Assembly: GCA_017999615.1 (NCBI GenBank)
Contig: JAGNLM010000001.1
Coordinates: 550,739 to 614,738, forward strand
Direction of reading: 5' to 3'
DNA: 64,000 nt
From: Gammaproteobacteria bacterium
GTDB taxonomy: Bacteria > Pseudomonadota > Gammaproteobacteria > JAABTG01
Shown here: positions 17,745 through 28,208 of the stretch, one piece after another
Layout of the letters: each line of letters opens with the position of its first letter
Numbering within the stretch: position 1 is the stretch's first letter
Notes under the pieces: generated by a model
Seen by the model: only the letters and a program-made list of their open reading frames with translations
The model's database searches: none
What the model was told of the DNA's origin: nothing
Program-made: the position numbers and the translations under genes

Positions 17745-19073
17745 TCAATCCGCCGTGGCGCGCTCCGCGCAAGCTCGGGCCTGGGATACGCAGTCGTTCA
17801 GGCCGATGCCGTAGTAGGCGTTCGCGGTCAGATGCAGCCCGGGGAGACCCCGCACGCGCTCGAAGATCGCGTCGACGTTCGCCAGGTGCCCCACGGGGTA
17901 GTTGGGGATGCCCCTGGACCAGCGCTGGACGAAGGTCGCCGAGGGTGTCTCCGTCACGCCCATCGTTTCCGCCACCCCCCGGCGGGCGAGGGCGAGCAGG
18001 GCCTCCTCGTTCCCCGCGCTGAGCTCGGCGTCGCGCTGGCCGCCGATCATGACGCGCAGTGACTTCTTCCCCGGAGGCGCGCGGTCCGGGAAGATCGAGC
18101 TGTCCCAGAGCACGCCGAGGATGGGCTTGCGGGCAGAGGTCGTGGTGAGCAGACCGAAGCCGTTCAAGGGGTGGGCGAGCCGCTCGTAGCCGAGGCCGAT
18201 GACCGCGATGGGCGAGTACTCGATGCGGTCCAGGCGCTTGGATGCCTCCGCATCGAGGGGCGCGAGCAGGCGGGACGTGACGTAGGCCGGCGTGGTCAGG
18301 ATCACCCGGTCTGCGGTCACCTCGAGGCCGGGGCCCCTGAGGCGCCAGGTGGCACCTTCGCGGGCGAGGCCGGTCACCTCGGCCCCGAGCCGCACGTCGG
18401 CCTGAATCGCCCGGCCCAGGTGCTCGGTGAAGGTGCTCACCCCGCGCACGAAGCTCATCAGCACGCCACCGGGCCCTGCCTCCTTCTTGCGCTTCTTCAG
18501 CATGCCCTTGAACAGGCCGCCGTATTCGCGCTCCAGGCGCACCACCAGGGGGAAGGCGGCGTTGACGGAGATGCGGTCGGGAGTCGAGGCGTAGATCCCG
18601 GCGACCATCGCATCGAGGAAGACGTCGGTGAACTCGCGCCCCACCCGGCGGTAGCCGAACTGCTGCAGGGTCTCTTCGCTGCCCTCGCGCCGAGCCGGCA
18701 CCAGCACCTCGCCGAGCACGCGAAGCTTGCCCCCGAGGCTGAGCAGGGGCGTGCGCACGAAACTCATGGCGTCCTCGGGCAACCGGTGCAGGGCGTCGCT
18801 GTAGACGTAACGCAGGCGCGCGGCGTCGTTGCTGCGCATGAGCAGAGGTTCGGCCCCGCTCTCGCGCACGAGCTCCAGCGTGTCGGGCTTGTTGCTGAGG
18901 AAACCGTTGCTCCCCGCCTCGAACCGGAAGCCGTCGACCTCCACGGTCTGCATCGTCCCGCCGAGCTTCGCGTCGCGCTCGAGCAACACCACCTCGGCCT
19001 CGGGCCGACGGCGTTTCACATAGAAGGCGGCCGAAAGACCGCTGATACCCCCACCGACGACCGCGATGCGCAC
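17745..19073 (-). CDS. hemG: Oxygen-dependent protoporphyrinogen oxidase
   Basis: FAD enzyme (HemG/HemY family) that oxidises protoporphyrinogen IX to protoporphyrin IX in haem synthesis. The Rossmann dinucleotide motif VVGGGISGLSAAF lies at the very N-terminus, and the family's GSNGFLSNKPDTLELV and C-terminal ANAYYGIGLNDCVSQA are present. I chose the GTG at 19073 (442 residues) because AGGAGA sits 8 bases upstream; an ATG 36 bases further upstream is less well placed. Transcribed alone, downstream of a strong hairpin that separates it from the small membrane protein gene. Confidence 0.93.
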   Translation of the reverse strand: MRIAVVGGGISGLSAAFYVKRRRPEAEVVLLERDAKLGGTMQTVEVDGFRFEAGSNGFLSNKPDTLELVRESGAEPLLMRSNDAARLRYVYSDALHRLPEDAMSFVRTPLLSLGGKLRVLGEVLVPARREGSEETLQQFGYRRVGREFTDVFLDAMVAGIYASTPDRISVNAAFPLVVRLEREYGGLFKGMLKKRKKEAGPGGVLMSFVRGVSTFTEHLGRAIQADVRLGAEVTGLAREGATWRLRGPGLEVTADRVILTTPAYVTSRLLAPLDAEASKRLDRIEYSPIAVIGLGYERLAHPLNGFGLLTTTSARKPILGVLWDSSIFPDRAPPGKKSLRVMIGGQRDAELSAGNEEALLALARRGVAETMGVTETPSATFVQRWSRGIPNYPVGHLANVDAIFERVRGLPGLHLTANAYYGIGLNDCVSQARACAERATAD

Positions 19074-19139
19074 TGGCACTTCTCCTGAGGTGATCCCAGG
19101 GCGGATCATCGGGGAGTTTCGTGGGGCCCGTCAAACGCG

Positions 19140-19162
19140 AAGACCGGCCTGAGGCCGGTCTT
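19140..19162 (-). terminator. Hairpin between small membrane gene and hemG
   Basis: A perfect 10-bp stem, AAGACCGGCC at 19140-19149 and GGCCGGTCTT at 19153-19162, with a 3-base loop. On the minus strand it lies after the small membrane protein gene and before hemG, so it probably ends the former's transcript. The U-tract is weak. Confidence 0.55.
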
Positions 19163-19190
19163 GCGGGAGGGGCGCAGGCCCGGCGGCGGG

Positions 19191-19442
19191 CTATGCGGAA
19201 GGCTTGCCGTCGCTCTCGGCGTGAAAGTCCGTGGGACAGGACAGGGACTTGCACGACGCGCCGAACGCGCCGGGCATGAGCTGGCAGAGGCGGCAGGGGA
19301 GCCGGCTGCAGCAGGCCAGCAGGATCCCACTCACGATGAGCCACCAGAGGATGAAATCGGCCTGAAGGAGTGCGCTGGGTCTGTCGTGGACGAAGAGCCA
19401 GAGGACCACCGTGAGGCCCAAGCCATAGACGAAGTAGACCAT
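19191..19442 (-). CDS. Small cysteine-rich membrane protein, unknown function
   Basis: 83 residues from the ATG at 19442, preceded by GAGAGG. Residues 1-18 and about 30-48 are hydrophobic and look like two membrane segments. The C-terminal tail carries six cysteines in a pattern CC-x4-C-x2-C-x10-C-x4-C, ending hydrophilic. I do not recognise the family; metal binding or redox is plausible from the cysteines only. A -24/-12 type promoter lies 98 bases upstream and a sigma-54 activator is encoded divergently, so it is very likely the activator's target. Confidence 0.7.
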   Translation of the reverse strand: MVYFVYGLGLTVVLWLFVHDRPSALLQADFILWWLIVSGILLACCSRLPCRLCQLMPGAFGASCKSLSCPTDFHAESDGKPSA

Positions 19443-19539
19443 CGTTTTCGACCTCTCGAGCCCTGGTTCGTGGCTCGCGGCGGGGCGGTGCCTGAGGCAC
19501 CGCTGGAGCGCAGCGAGCGTCCGGTACGTCTCCGTCCCG

Positions 19540-19555
19540 AGCAAACCGTGTGCCG
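19540..19555 (-). promoter_or_regulatory. Sigma-54 (-24/-12) promoter
   Basis: Read on the minus strand: CGGCAC, five bases, TTGCT, that is GG-N10-GC spacing exactly as in the sigma-54 consensus TGGCAC-N5-TTGC. Transcription would start near 19529 and run into the small membrane protein gene. The adjacent sigma-54 activator gene makes chance less likely. Confidence 0.7.
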
Positions 19556-19603
19556 GTCTGCGGATCACCGCCCGGGCGACGCCTCCGGCGCTGAGCGCGT
19601 TCC

Positions 19604-19630
19604 GTAGCCGCTGATTATATTAGCGGTTAC
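19604..19630. promoter_or_regulatory. 27-bp imperfect palindrome, candidate activator-binding site
   Basis: Arms GTAGCCGCT and AGCGGTTAC flank an AT-rich core; 10 of 13 position pairs are complementary. It sits about 88 bases upstream of the predicted sigma-54 start, the usual distance for an enhancer-binding protein site. It is also upstream of the activator gene, so it could serve autoregulation. Confidence 0.55.
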
Positions 19631-19762
19631 GAATGGACTTGTCTTCAGTCAAGTCTTGGGCCCGCCGGAAAACCCCGTGCGTGTGACAGAAGTGACATAA
19701 TGCATCCCGCGAGGCTGCCGTTATTGTCGGTAGGCGCTGGGATTGCCCGGGGAGGTGGGGAG

Positions 19763-21109
19763 ATGGCGGTGACGAACGAGAGCCTGCTGGAATGCCTCGA
19801 GGGGCCCGCGGCGCTGCTCGACCCGGAGTACCGCATCGTCGCCGCCAACGAGGCCTACCGCCGGGATTACGCCCCGGGGGGGATTCAGCCCGGGGCGCGC
19901 TGCTACGAGGTGTCGCACGGCTACCGCGTCCCCTGCGACCTGGCGGGCGAGAGTTGCCCGCTGCAGCGGTCTTTCGAGGGCGGACAGCGCCAGCGTGTGC
20001 TGCACGTCCACTCGACCCCCCGGGGCGACGAGCACGTGGACGTGGAGACGTTGCCGGTCCGCGACGAGTCGGGAAGAGTGGCGTGGGTGGTGGAGCACGT
20101 CCGGCGGCCGCAGGTCTCGACGGTGCGCGCGAACACCCACGCGATGGTGGGCCGCGCACCCGCGTTCAACCGGATGCTCGAGCGCATCAACCGGGTGGCG
20201 CCGAGCCGGACGCCCGTGCTGCTGCAGGGCGAGTCGGGGACGGGCAAGGAGCTGGCGGCCTGGGCGATCCACGCGGCGAGCCTGTGCGCGCACGGCCCCT
20301 TCGTCCCGGTGGAGTGCTCGGGCCTCTCGGAAACGCTCTTCGAGAGCGAGCTCTTCGGCCACGAGCGGGGGGCCTTCACCGGTGCCGTGTCCCGCAAACA
20401 GGGGCTCATCGAGGCCGCGCGCGACGGGACCCTCTTCCTGGACGAGGTGGGCGACATCCCCCTCGCCCAGCAGGTCAAGCTGCTCAGGCTGCTCGAGACG
20501 GGCACCTACCGCCCGGTCGGCAGCGCCGTGTCCCTGCACGCGGATTTCCGCCTCGTCTGCGCCACGAACCGGGACCTGAAACGGATGATCGCGGAGGGCA
20601 CGTTCCGCCAGGACCTGTACTACCGGATCAGCGCCTTTCCGGTGGACCTCCCGGCGCTGCGTGACCGGCCCGAGGACCTGCCCCTGCTCATCGAGTCGCT
20701 CCTGCAGCGGACCGCGGGGGAGCGACGGCTGCGCCTGGACGAGGCGGCCATGGAAGCGCTGCGGCGCTACGCGTTCCCCGGCAACGTGCGGGAGCTGCGC
20801 AACATCCTGGAGCACGCGGCGCTGCTCGCCGACGGGGACACCATCTCCGTGGAGCACCTGCCCCGGGACTGCACCTGCACCGGGGGCAGCGGGGCGGGGG
20901 GGGGGCCGGACGACTGCGGGATTGTGCCGCTCGAGGTGGCGGAGCGCCGGTACCTGCTGCAGACCCTGCGCAGTTTTCGCGGGGACCGCCGCGAGCTCGC
21001 GGCGCGCCTGGGCATCAGCGAGCGTACGCTGTACCGCAAGCTCGAGGCCATCCACTCGGCGGGAGAATGCGGCTGCGCCGAGAGGGCGCGGCCCGCCGGT
21101 CCGGACTGA
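19763..21109 (+). CDS. Sigma-54-dependent activator with cysteine-rich PAS domain
   Basis: 448 residues from the ATG at 19763, which follows GGAGGTGGGG. The N-terminal PAS-like sensor (about 5-115) contains a cysteine set: C at RCYEVSH, C at VPCDL and C at GESCPL. The AAA+ domain has Walker A GESGTGKE, the sigma-54 contact loop GAFTGA and Walker [12 protein letters not shown]. The C-terminal Fis-type helix-turn-helix is [19 protein letters not shown]. No receiver domain, so it senses a signal directly. The cysteines suggest redox, metal or haem sensing, which is inference. It is divergent from the small cysteine-rich membrane protein, which carries a matching sigma-54 promoter. Confidence 0.9.
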   Translation: MAVTNESLLECLEGPAALLDPEYRIVAANEAYRRDYAPGGIQPGARCYEVSHGYRVPCDLAGESCPLQRSFEGGQRQRVLHVHSTPRGDEHVDVETLPVRDESGRVAWVVEHVRRPQVSTVRANTHAMVGRAPAFNRMLERINRVAPSRTPVLLQGESGTGKELAAWAIHAASLCAHGPFVPVECSGLSETLFESELFGHERGAFTGAVSRKQGLIEAARDGTLFLDEVGDIPLAQQVKLLRLLETGTYRPVGSAVSLHADFRLVCATNRDLKRMIAEGTFRQDLYYRISAFPVDLPALRDRPEDLPLLIESLLQRTAGERRLRLDEAAMEALRRYAFPGNVRELRNILEHAALLADGDTISVEHLPRDCTCTGGSGAGGGPDDCGIVPLEVAERRYLLQTLRSFRGDRRELAARLGISERTLYRKLEAIHSAGECGCAERARPAGPD

Positions 21110-21180
21110 GCCGGCGGCCCTCTCCATCCTCCCTCCCATGCCGTACCATGGGCCCCTGGCACAGGGTGGAGGAGAAGAAC

Positions 21181-21432
21181 ATGCTCGGTGAGTCCCACGA
21201 CCTGCTGCACGAGTTCCCGCAGTTCGCCCGGGAGATCGCGGAACTGCAGGCGAGCGACGACGGCTTCTCCCGGACGTTGCGCGAGTACGAAGAGCTCGAC
21301 GCGGACATCCGCCGCCTGGAGGAGCTGGGCCAGCCGGTCGCCGACGTGACGATCGAGGCCCTGAAGACCCACCGGGTGTTCCTGAAGGACCGCCTCTACA
21401 CGCGCCTGATGGCCTCGCTTGGGGGCGTCTAG
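21181..21432 (+). CDS. YdcH family (DUF465) small protein
   Basis: 83 residues, mostly helical and charged, with the family segments LLHEFPQFAREIAELQ and ALKTHRVFLKDRLY. The function of DUF465 proteins is not established. The ATG at 21181 has GGAGGAGAAGAAC before it. The stop TAG at 21430-21432 overlaps the stop of metA on the opposite strand. Confidence 0.85.
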   Translation: MLGESHDLLHEFPQFAREIAELQASDDGFSRTLREYEELDADIRRLEELGQPVADVTIEALKTHRVFLKDRLYTRLMASLGGV

Positions 21433-22526
21433 CGGCCAGCTCTTCGCCCGCCCCGGGCCGCCAGCCAGCCGAGGGGGTCTGCCGGGTCGACGTCCGCCAT
21501 GAAGGGCTGGCGCCGGCTGTGGTTGGTGACCTGGTACACGACGCCGATCCAGTTGCCCACCACCGCCTCCGCGGTGTCGTGCCAGGTGTTGTGCAGGCTC
21601 GCAGCAATCCGGTCTTCCGGCAGTTCCGGCGGGTCGTCACCCCTCTCCATGGCGGCGACGACGCGCTCGCGGTGCTCTTCCAGGATGGCGCGGGTCTGCA
21701 GGCCGAAGTAGTGGTCGGGGAAGGGGGGGTAGTCGGGCCGCTCGGACCGACCGAAAAGGGTCACCTCCCGTTTGTACTCCTTCAGCAAACTGATCGTGTC
21801 GTACTCGGGGTGGCCCTGGAAGTACACCACCCGCAGCCCGTCCGCGCTCACGGCGAGGTGCACGCCCGCCACGGGGCTCTCCGCCAGCACGTGCAGCCCG
21901 CTCGCCTCGAACTGCTCCCGGCTGACCTCGTTGAATCGGGAGTGGGGGACGTCGAAGAGGGTGTTCACGTCGTTCACCAGGGGGTGAGTCCGGTCGACGA
22001 CCTCGTGGGCGAAGACGCCCCAGCGCTTGAACCCGAGGGGGCGCCGCCTCTGCCCGTGCTGGAACTCCATCATGGCGTGGGTGGCCAGGCACGAGCACAG
22101 CACGGACGTGACGTTCTCCAGCGCCCATTCGGTGACCCGACGCAGGGGCTCCCAGAAAGGTTCCTGGGACAGGTCGGGATGCGTGACGTTCGCGCCGGTG
22201 ATGATGAGCGCGTCGAGCCCCTCTTCCTTCAGCTTCTCGAACGGCTCGTAGTACTTCTGCACGTGCTCGAGCCCCTGGGGGCTGCGCGGCAGCCCGCTCA
22301 GGGTGAAGGGGTGGAGGTAGAACTGGGCGATCGGGTTCGCCTCGCCCACCAGCCGGAAGAACTGGCGCTCGGTCGCCGCGAGTGCGGCGTCGGGCATCAT
22401 GTTGAGGAGCCCGATGTGGAGCTCGCGGATGTCCTGGTGCACCGCCCAGTCGGCGGGGATGACGTGCATGCCCTCCGCGCGCAGGCGCTGGAAGGTCGGC
22501 AGTGCGGAGTGGGCAACCAGGGGCAT
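21429..22526 (-). CDS. metA: Homoserine O-acyltransferase, MetA family
   Basis: Acylates homoserine in the first committed step of methionine synthesis. Class I glutamine-amidotransferase-like fold, with the nucleophilic cysteine in VLCSCLATHAMMEF and the histidine in YFQGHPEYD. The length is 365 residues against 309 in E. coli; the excess is mostly a C-terminal tail of about 45 residues that the E. coli enzyme lacks. MetA proteins can use succinyl- or acetyl-CoA, and I cannot tell which from motifs alone. The start has GGAGG 8 bases upstream; it lies 28 bases after the P-loop ATPase gene and is probably co-transcribed. Confidence 0.92.
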   Translation of the reverse strand: MPLVAHSALPTFQRLRAEGMHVIPADWAVHQDIRELHIGLLNMMPDAALAATERQFFRLVGEANPIAQFYLHPFTLSGLPRSPQGLEHVQKYYEPFEKLKEEGLDALIITGANVTHPDLSQEPFWEPLRRVTEWALENVTSVLCSCLATHAMMEFQHGQRRRPLGFKRWGVFAHEVVDRTHPLVNDVNTLFDVPHSRFNEVSREQFEASGLHVLAESPVAGVHLAVSADGLRVVYFQGHPEYDTISLLKEYKREVTLFGRSERPDYPPFPDHYFGLQTRAILEEHRERVVAAMERGDDPPELPEDRIAASLHNTWHDTAEAVVGNWIGVVYQVTNHSRRQPFMADVDPADPLGWLAARGGRRAGR

Positions 22527-22554
22527 GGGGATCCTCCGTCGTTGACTGGGTGGC

Positions 22555-23400
22555 TCACCGGCCCCGGGAGATCGCCTCTTCCAGCAGGGCGAGGAAATGC
22601 GACTCGTCGGCCACGGCGGCGACCTCGTCGCTCGTCACGGTATACCCGCGCGTCCTCGCGATCGCCTCGTAGCGGGGGATGCGGGAGCGGAACAGCTTGG
22701 GGAAGACCCAACGCGCGAACGCGTCGGGGTCGACCTCGGCCACGTACTGCAGGCCCTCGTCCCGCAGGTAGGCCGTGACCTCCTCGTCGAGAAAGGCCTC
22801 GCGGTAATAGAGCGGCTTCGGATCCGTGCGGGCGCGGAGCAGGAGCTGCTCCTCGTCGTGCTCGGTGGCCTGGATGTACAGGATCAGGGTGTGGCGGTCG
22901 AGGAGCTCGATGACCGAGTCGTCCTCGAGGTCGCACAGGCTCCCCCCGGCGTCGTTCACGAAGTGCCGGTACCCGTAGATGTCGCGCGCCTTGCCGATGA
23001 ACTCCGGGACGTCGCTCATCGCCAGGATCTCCGCGCGCCGGTGCAGGGCCTGGCGGCGCTTGAACTCGTGCAGCGACAGGCCCCCCAGCTCCGGGTTGCC
23101 CAGCTTACCGACGAAGCTCGAGACGGGCTGCAGGTTGTCGACCGTGATGTTGTTGCGTACGTAGATCGAGTCCGAGCGCAGCAGGTCCCGCAGGAAGGGG
23201 ACCTGCATCGCCTGCTGCTTGATGTTGTCCAGGATGGGCTCGTCGAGGTACCGGGTTCCGATCCGGTAGTCGCCGGAGTAGTGGAACCAGTTCTGGCGGC
23301 GCAGGAGCGTGGCGAGGCGAGTTTTGCCGACGCCCGACATCCCGAGCAGCGTGACGCACTTGTTGTCCCAGGCCCGGAATTCCTGCAGCGTGAGTCTCAC
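22555..23400 (-). CDS. P-loop ATPase of unknown role
   Basis: 281 residues starting at a GTG. Walker A is GMSGVGKTRLATLL at about residues 20-33. Downstream there is a hydrophobic beta-strand HTLILYIQATEHDEEQL that may hold the Walker B function. The region TRYLDEPILDNIKQQAM looks like a conserved helical insert. I do not recognise a characterised family; it resembles kinase-like P-loop NTPases. Its position between tRNA-Pro and metA, all on the same strand, gives no clear functional clue. Confidence 0.75.
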   Translation of the reverse strand: MRLTLQEFRAWDNKCVTLLGMSGVGKTRLATLLRRQNWFHYSGDYRIGTRYLDEPILDNIKQQAMQVPFLRDLLRSDSIYVRNNITVDNLQPVSSFVGKLGNPELGGLSLHEFKRRQALHRRAEILAMSDVPEFIGKARDIYGYRHFVNDAGGSLCDLEDDSVIELLDRHTLILYIQATEHDEEQLLLRARTDPKPLYYREAFLDEEVTAYLRDEGLQYVAEVDPDAFARWVFPKLFRSRIPRYEAIARTRGYTVTSDEVAAVADESHFLALLEEAISRGR

Positions 23401-23520
23401 GGTGTGTCTCGCAAGGTGACCTCGAGCGCTGCCATTCTACGGCGAGCCCCTGTGGGACGCAGCCGCCCCCGCCCGAGACCCGGGGGGCCGGCCGGCGCGA
23501 GAGGGGTTTCAGGGAAGGAT

Positions 23521-23597
23521 TGGTCGGGGTGAGAGGATTTGAACCTCCGACCACACGGTCCCGAACCGTGTGCTCTACCAGGCTGAGCTACACCCCG
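23521..23597 (-). tRNA. tRNA-Pro (CGG anticodon)
   Basis: Read on the minus strand: acceptor arm CGGGGTG paired with CACCCCG, D-arm GCTCAGCCTGGTAGAGC, anticodon loop TTCGGGA giving CGG, T-loop TTCAAAT, discriminator A and an encoded CCA. 77 bases, a complete cloverleaf. Confidence 0.97.
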
Positions 23598-23671
23598 AAT
23601 TCACGTTCTCAAGCTCCGGCAGGGGAGACCTGCCGGGGCGCGCCCCCCGGCGTTCCGCGGGAACGCGCGGG

Positions 23672-24640
23672 TCAGTGCGTGCGTCGGACCGAGAACTCGG
23701 CCAACGCCCGCAGGGCCTCTTTGTAGGGAGAGTCTGGGACCCCCTCGAGGGCGGCGATCGCGCGATCCGCCTGCTCCCGCGCGACGCGCAGAGTGTACGC
23801 GAGGGCCCCTGTGGACTCAATCGCTTCCAGGATGGGCCCGATCTGATCGCGGCCTCCTTCCTCGATGGCCCTGCGTACGAGCGCGGCCTGCTCGGGCGTC
23901 CCGGCGCGCATCGCGTGGATGAGCGGCAGGGTCGGCTTGCCCTCGGCCAGGTCGTCGCCGATGTTCTTGCCTCTCTCCTCCGGGGAGGAGCGGTAGTCGA
24001 GCATGTCGTCCACCAGCTGGAAGGCCGTGCCGAGACGCATGCCGTAGGCGGACATCGCCCGCTCGGCGGAGGGCGCGGCGCCGGCGAGCACCGGGCCGAG
24101 GCGGGAACCGGCCTCGAAGAGCTTCGCCGTCTTGGCCTCCACGACCTCCAGGTAGCGCGCCTCCGTGACCTCCGGGTCGTGGCAGTTCAGGAGCTGGCGG
24201 ACTTCGCCCTCGGCGATGACGTTGGTGGTCTCGGCGAGGATGTCCATCACCGGCAGGCTCCCCACCTCGACCATCATCTGGAAGGCCCGGGTGTACAGGA
24301 AGTCCCCCACCAGGACGCTCGCCTCGTTGCCCCAGACCGCGTTGGCGGTCTCCTGGCCCCGGCGCAGCTCCGATGCGTCCACGACGTCGTCGTGCAGCAG
24401 GGTAGCGGTGTGGATGAATTCGATCACCGCCGCCAGGTTGACGTGGAAGGGCCCCGCGTACCCGAACGCACGGGCGCTGAGCAGCACGAGCAGCGGGCGC
24501 AGCCGCTTGCCGCCGCTGTCGATGATGTAGTGGCCGAGCCGGTTGACGAGGGTGACCTGGGACCGCAGGCGCTCGAGGATCAGGTCGTTCACGACAGACA
24601 TGTCGCGTGCGACCAGCGCGCGTACCTCGTCGATCTGCAT
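23672..24640 (-). CDS. ispB: Octaprenyl diphosphate synthase
   Basis: Trans-prenyltransferase that makes the ubiquinone side chain from FPP and IPP. Both aspartate-rich motifs are present, first LLHDDVVDASELRRG and second VDDMLDY, with the substrate segment GGKRLRPLLVLLSA. 322 residues, the E. coli length. The start ATG faces rplU across a 176-base divergent region, the same arrangement as in E. coli. Confidence 0.96.
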   Translation of the reverse strand: MQIDEVRALVARDMSVVNDLILERLRSQVTLVNRLGHYIIDSGGKRLRPLLVLLSARAFGYAGPFHVNLAAVIEFIHTATLLHDDVVDASELRRGQETANAVWGNEASVLVGDFLYTRAFQMMVEVGSLPVMDILAETTNVIAEGEVRQLLNCHDPEVTEARYLEVVEAKTAKLFEAGSRLGPVLAGAAPSAERAMSAYGMRLGTAFQLVDDMLDYRSSPEERGKNIGDDLAEGKPTLPLIHAMRAGTPEQAALVRRAIEEGGRDQIGPILEAIESTGALAYTLRVAREQADRAIAALEGVPDSPYKEALRALAEFSVRRTH

Positions 24641-24716
24641 GGTGGGAACCCGAGCGAAGCAGCCCCGGATGCTAGGAGCGGCGCTCTCCGGCTGTCAAGG
24701 CCGCGAAACGGGGCGC

Positions 24717-24745
24717 TTGAGCCGACTGGGGGAATCGCCTAAACT
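24717..24745 (+). promoter_or_regulatory. Sigma-70 type promoter for rplU
   Basis: TTGAGC at 24717-24722 and TAAACT at 24740-24745, separated by exactly 17 bases, each matching four of six consensus bases. The start would lie about 65 bases before the rplU ATG. Confidence 0.55.
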
Positions 24746-24816
24746 TTCGGGCTTCGTGAAGGCGCGCCGTTTTGCGGGGGTCCCCGGCAATCGGCCTCGG
24801 CAGGGAGAATGGTGGC

Positions 24817-25131
24817 ATGTACGCGGTGATCACGACGGGCGGCAAGCAATACCGGGTCGCGCAGGGGGATAAGTTGCGCGTCGAGCGGCTTGCCGCGGAA
24901 CCGGGCGAGCAGGTCGACTTCGACCAGGTCCTGATGGTGGGTGAGGAAGGTGCGGTCCGGGTCGGCACGCCGTACGTGGAGGGCGGGCGCGTGACGGCGC
25001 AGGTGAAGGCCCACGGTCGGGCCGACAAGGTCCGCATCCTGAAGATGCGCCGGCGCAAGCACTACATGAAGCGCCAGGGTCACCGGCAGGACTACACCGA
25101 GATCGAGGTCACCGGCATCACTGCCGGTTGA
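24817..25131 (+). CDS. rplU: Ribosomal protein L21
   Basis: Large-subunit protein that contacts 23S rRNA. 104 residues, beginning [18 protein letters not shown] and containing [14 protein letters not shown] near the C-terminus, both diagnostic. First gene of rplU-rpmA-obgE-proB; rpmA follows after 19 bases. Confidence 0.98.
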   Translation: MYAVITTGGKQYRVAQGDKLRVERLAAEPGEQVDFDQVLMVGEEGAVRVGTPYVEGGRVTAQVKAHGRADKVRILKMRRRKHYMKRQGHRQDYTEIEVTGITAG

Positions 25132-25150
25132 ACCTGCGGGAGAAGGCGAG

Positions 25151-25408
25151 ATGGCTCATAAAAAGGCAGGCGGCAGCAGCCGCAACGGTCGCGACTCCCA
25201 ATCGAAGCGGCTGGGGGTCAAGCGTTTCGGTGGCGAGCTCGTGACGGCGGGCAACATCATCGTCCGTCAGCGGGGCACCCACTTCCACCCCGGCACGAAC
25301 GTCGGTTGCGGCCGTGACCACACCCTGTTCGCCACGGCCGACGGGCGCGTGGTGTTCGAGGAGAAGGGCCCGAAGAGCCGCAAGCACGTGCGCGTCGAGC
25401 CGGTCTGA
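25151..25408 (+). CDS. rpmA: Ribosomal protein L27
   Basis: 85-residue large-subunit protein whose N-terminus reaches the peptidyl-transferase centre. Begins [20 protein letters not shown] and includes [20 protein letters not shown], as expected. There is no N-terminal extension of the kind cleaved in Firmicutes. Confidence 0.98.
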   Translation: MAHKKAGGSSRNGRDSQSKRLGVKRFGGELVTAGNIIVRQRGTHFHPGTNVGCGRDHTLFATADGRVVFEEKGPKSRKHVRVEPV

Positions 25409-25433
25409 GCGCCCCCACGGGGTGCCAGCCTGA

Positions 25434-27652
<2,219 letters not shown>

Positions 27653-27789
27653 GCGGACGGGCGAAGCCGGCTAGAGTGGGCAGGACCCTCGCCCGGAGAC
27701 GTAACCCTCGCCAAAATACATAACCCGCGCAGAGGGCGATGCCTCCGCGCGGATCAGGGTTCGAGTCCGGCCGTCTGCCCCGGCGGGGA
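27653..27789. other. proB-rpsT gap with tRNA-like remnant
   Basis: The gap contains the T-arm-like string GGTTCGAGTCC (27758-27768). It also has terminal arms GGGCAGG (27678-27684) and CGTCTGCCC (27772-27780) that pair like an acceptor stem. Between them CGCGCAGAGG and CCTCCGCGCG form a 10-bp stem with one mismatch (27726-27751). The T-stem does not pair properly and no D-arm is visible. This looks like a decayed tRNA or a transcription terminator, not a working tRNA. Confidence 0.35.
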
Positions 27790-28062
27790 TCAGGAAGCGG
27801 GTTGCATCGCCCGGATGCGGGCGTTCAAGCGGCTCTTGTGGCGGGCTGCCTTGTTCTTGTGGATGATGCCCTTGTCGGCCATCCGGTCCACGACTGGCAC
27901 CGCTGCCTGGTACGCCGCCTTGGCGGCATCGGCGTCACCGCCGGCGATCGCTGCGACCACCTTCTTCACGTACGTGCGCAGCATGGAGCGCTGGGACGTG
28001 TTCTGCTGGCGGCGGTCCTCGGCTTGCCGGGCCCGCTTCAGGGCCTGGGTATTGTTGGCCAA
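27790..28062 (-). CDS. rpsT: Ribosomal protein S20, UUG start
   Basis: 90-residue small-subunit protein binding 16S rRNA; begins [17 protein letters not shown] and has the family's [12 protein letters not shown]. The initiation codon is TTG (minus strand 28062-28060), with AGGAGA seven bases upstream. E. coli rpsT also starts with UUG, which is tied to its translational autoregulation, so the rare start is probably conserved for a reason. Confidence 0.97.
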   Translation of the reverse strand: MANNTQALKRARQAEDRRQQNTSQRSMLRTYVKKVVAAIAGGDADAAKAAYQAAVPVVDRMADKGIIHKNKAARHKSRLNARIRAMQPAS

Positions 28063-28135
28063 GCGTTCTCTCCTGAATCCGTTGGGCTCAAATCAAGACG
28101 CGGAAGCATGCCGCGGGCGCGCCTCGGTGTCAATG

Positions 28136-28164
28136 TTCGGCACGGGCTCCGGCTCTGCGATAAT
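28136..28164 (+). promoter_or_regulatory. Possible murJ promoter
   Basis: TTCGGC at 28136-28141 and GATAAT at 28159-28164 with a 17-base spacer, about 45 bases before the murJ CTG. The -10 is good, the -35 only fair. Confidence 0.4.
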
Positions 28165-28208
28165 CAACGCGGACACGCCACCCGCCCACCCCTGACCGAG
28201 GTTCTCCC

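Noticed and set aside
21150..21180. TGGCAC at 21157 as a second sigma-54 promoter before the YdcH-like gene.
   Set aside because: The bases at the -12 position are GTGGA, with no GC at the right spacing.
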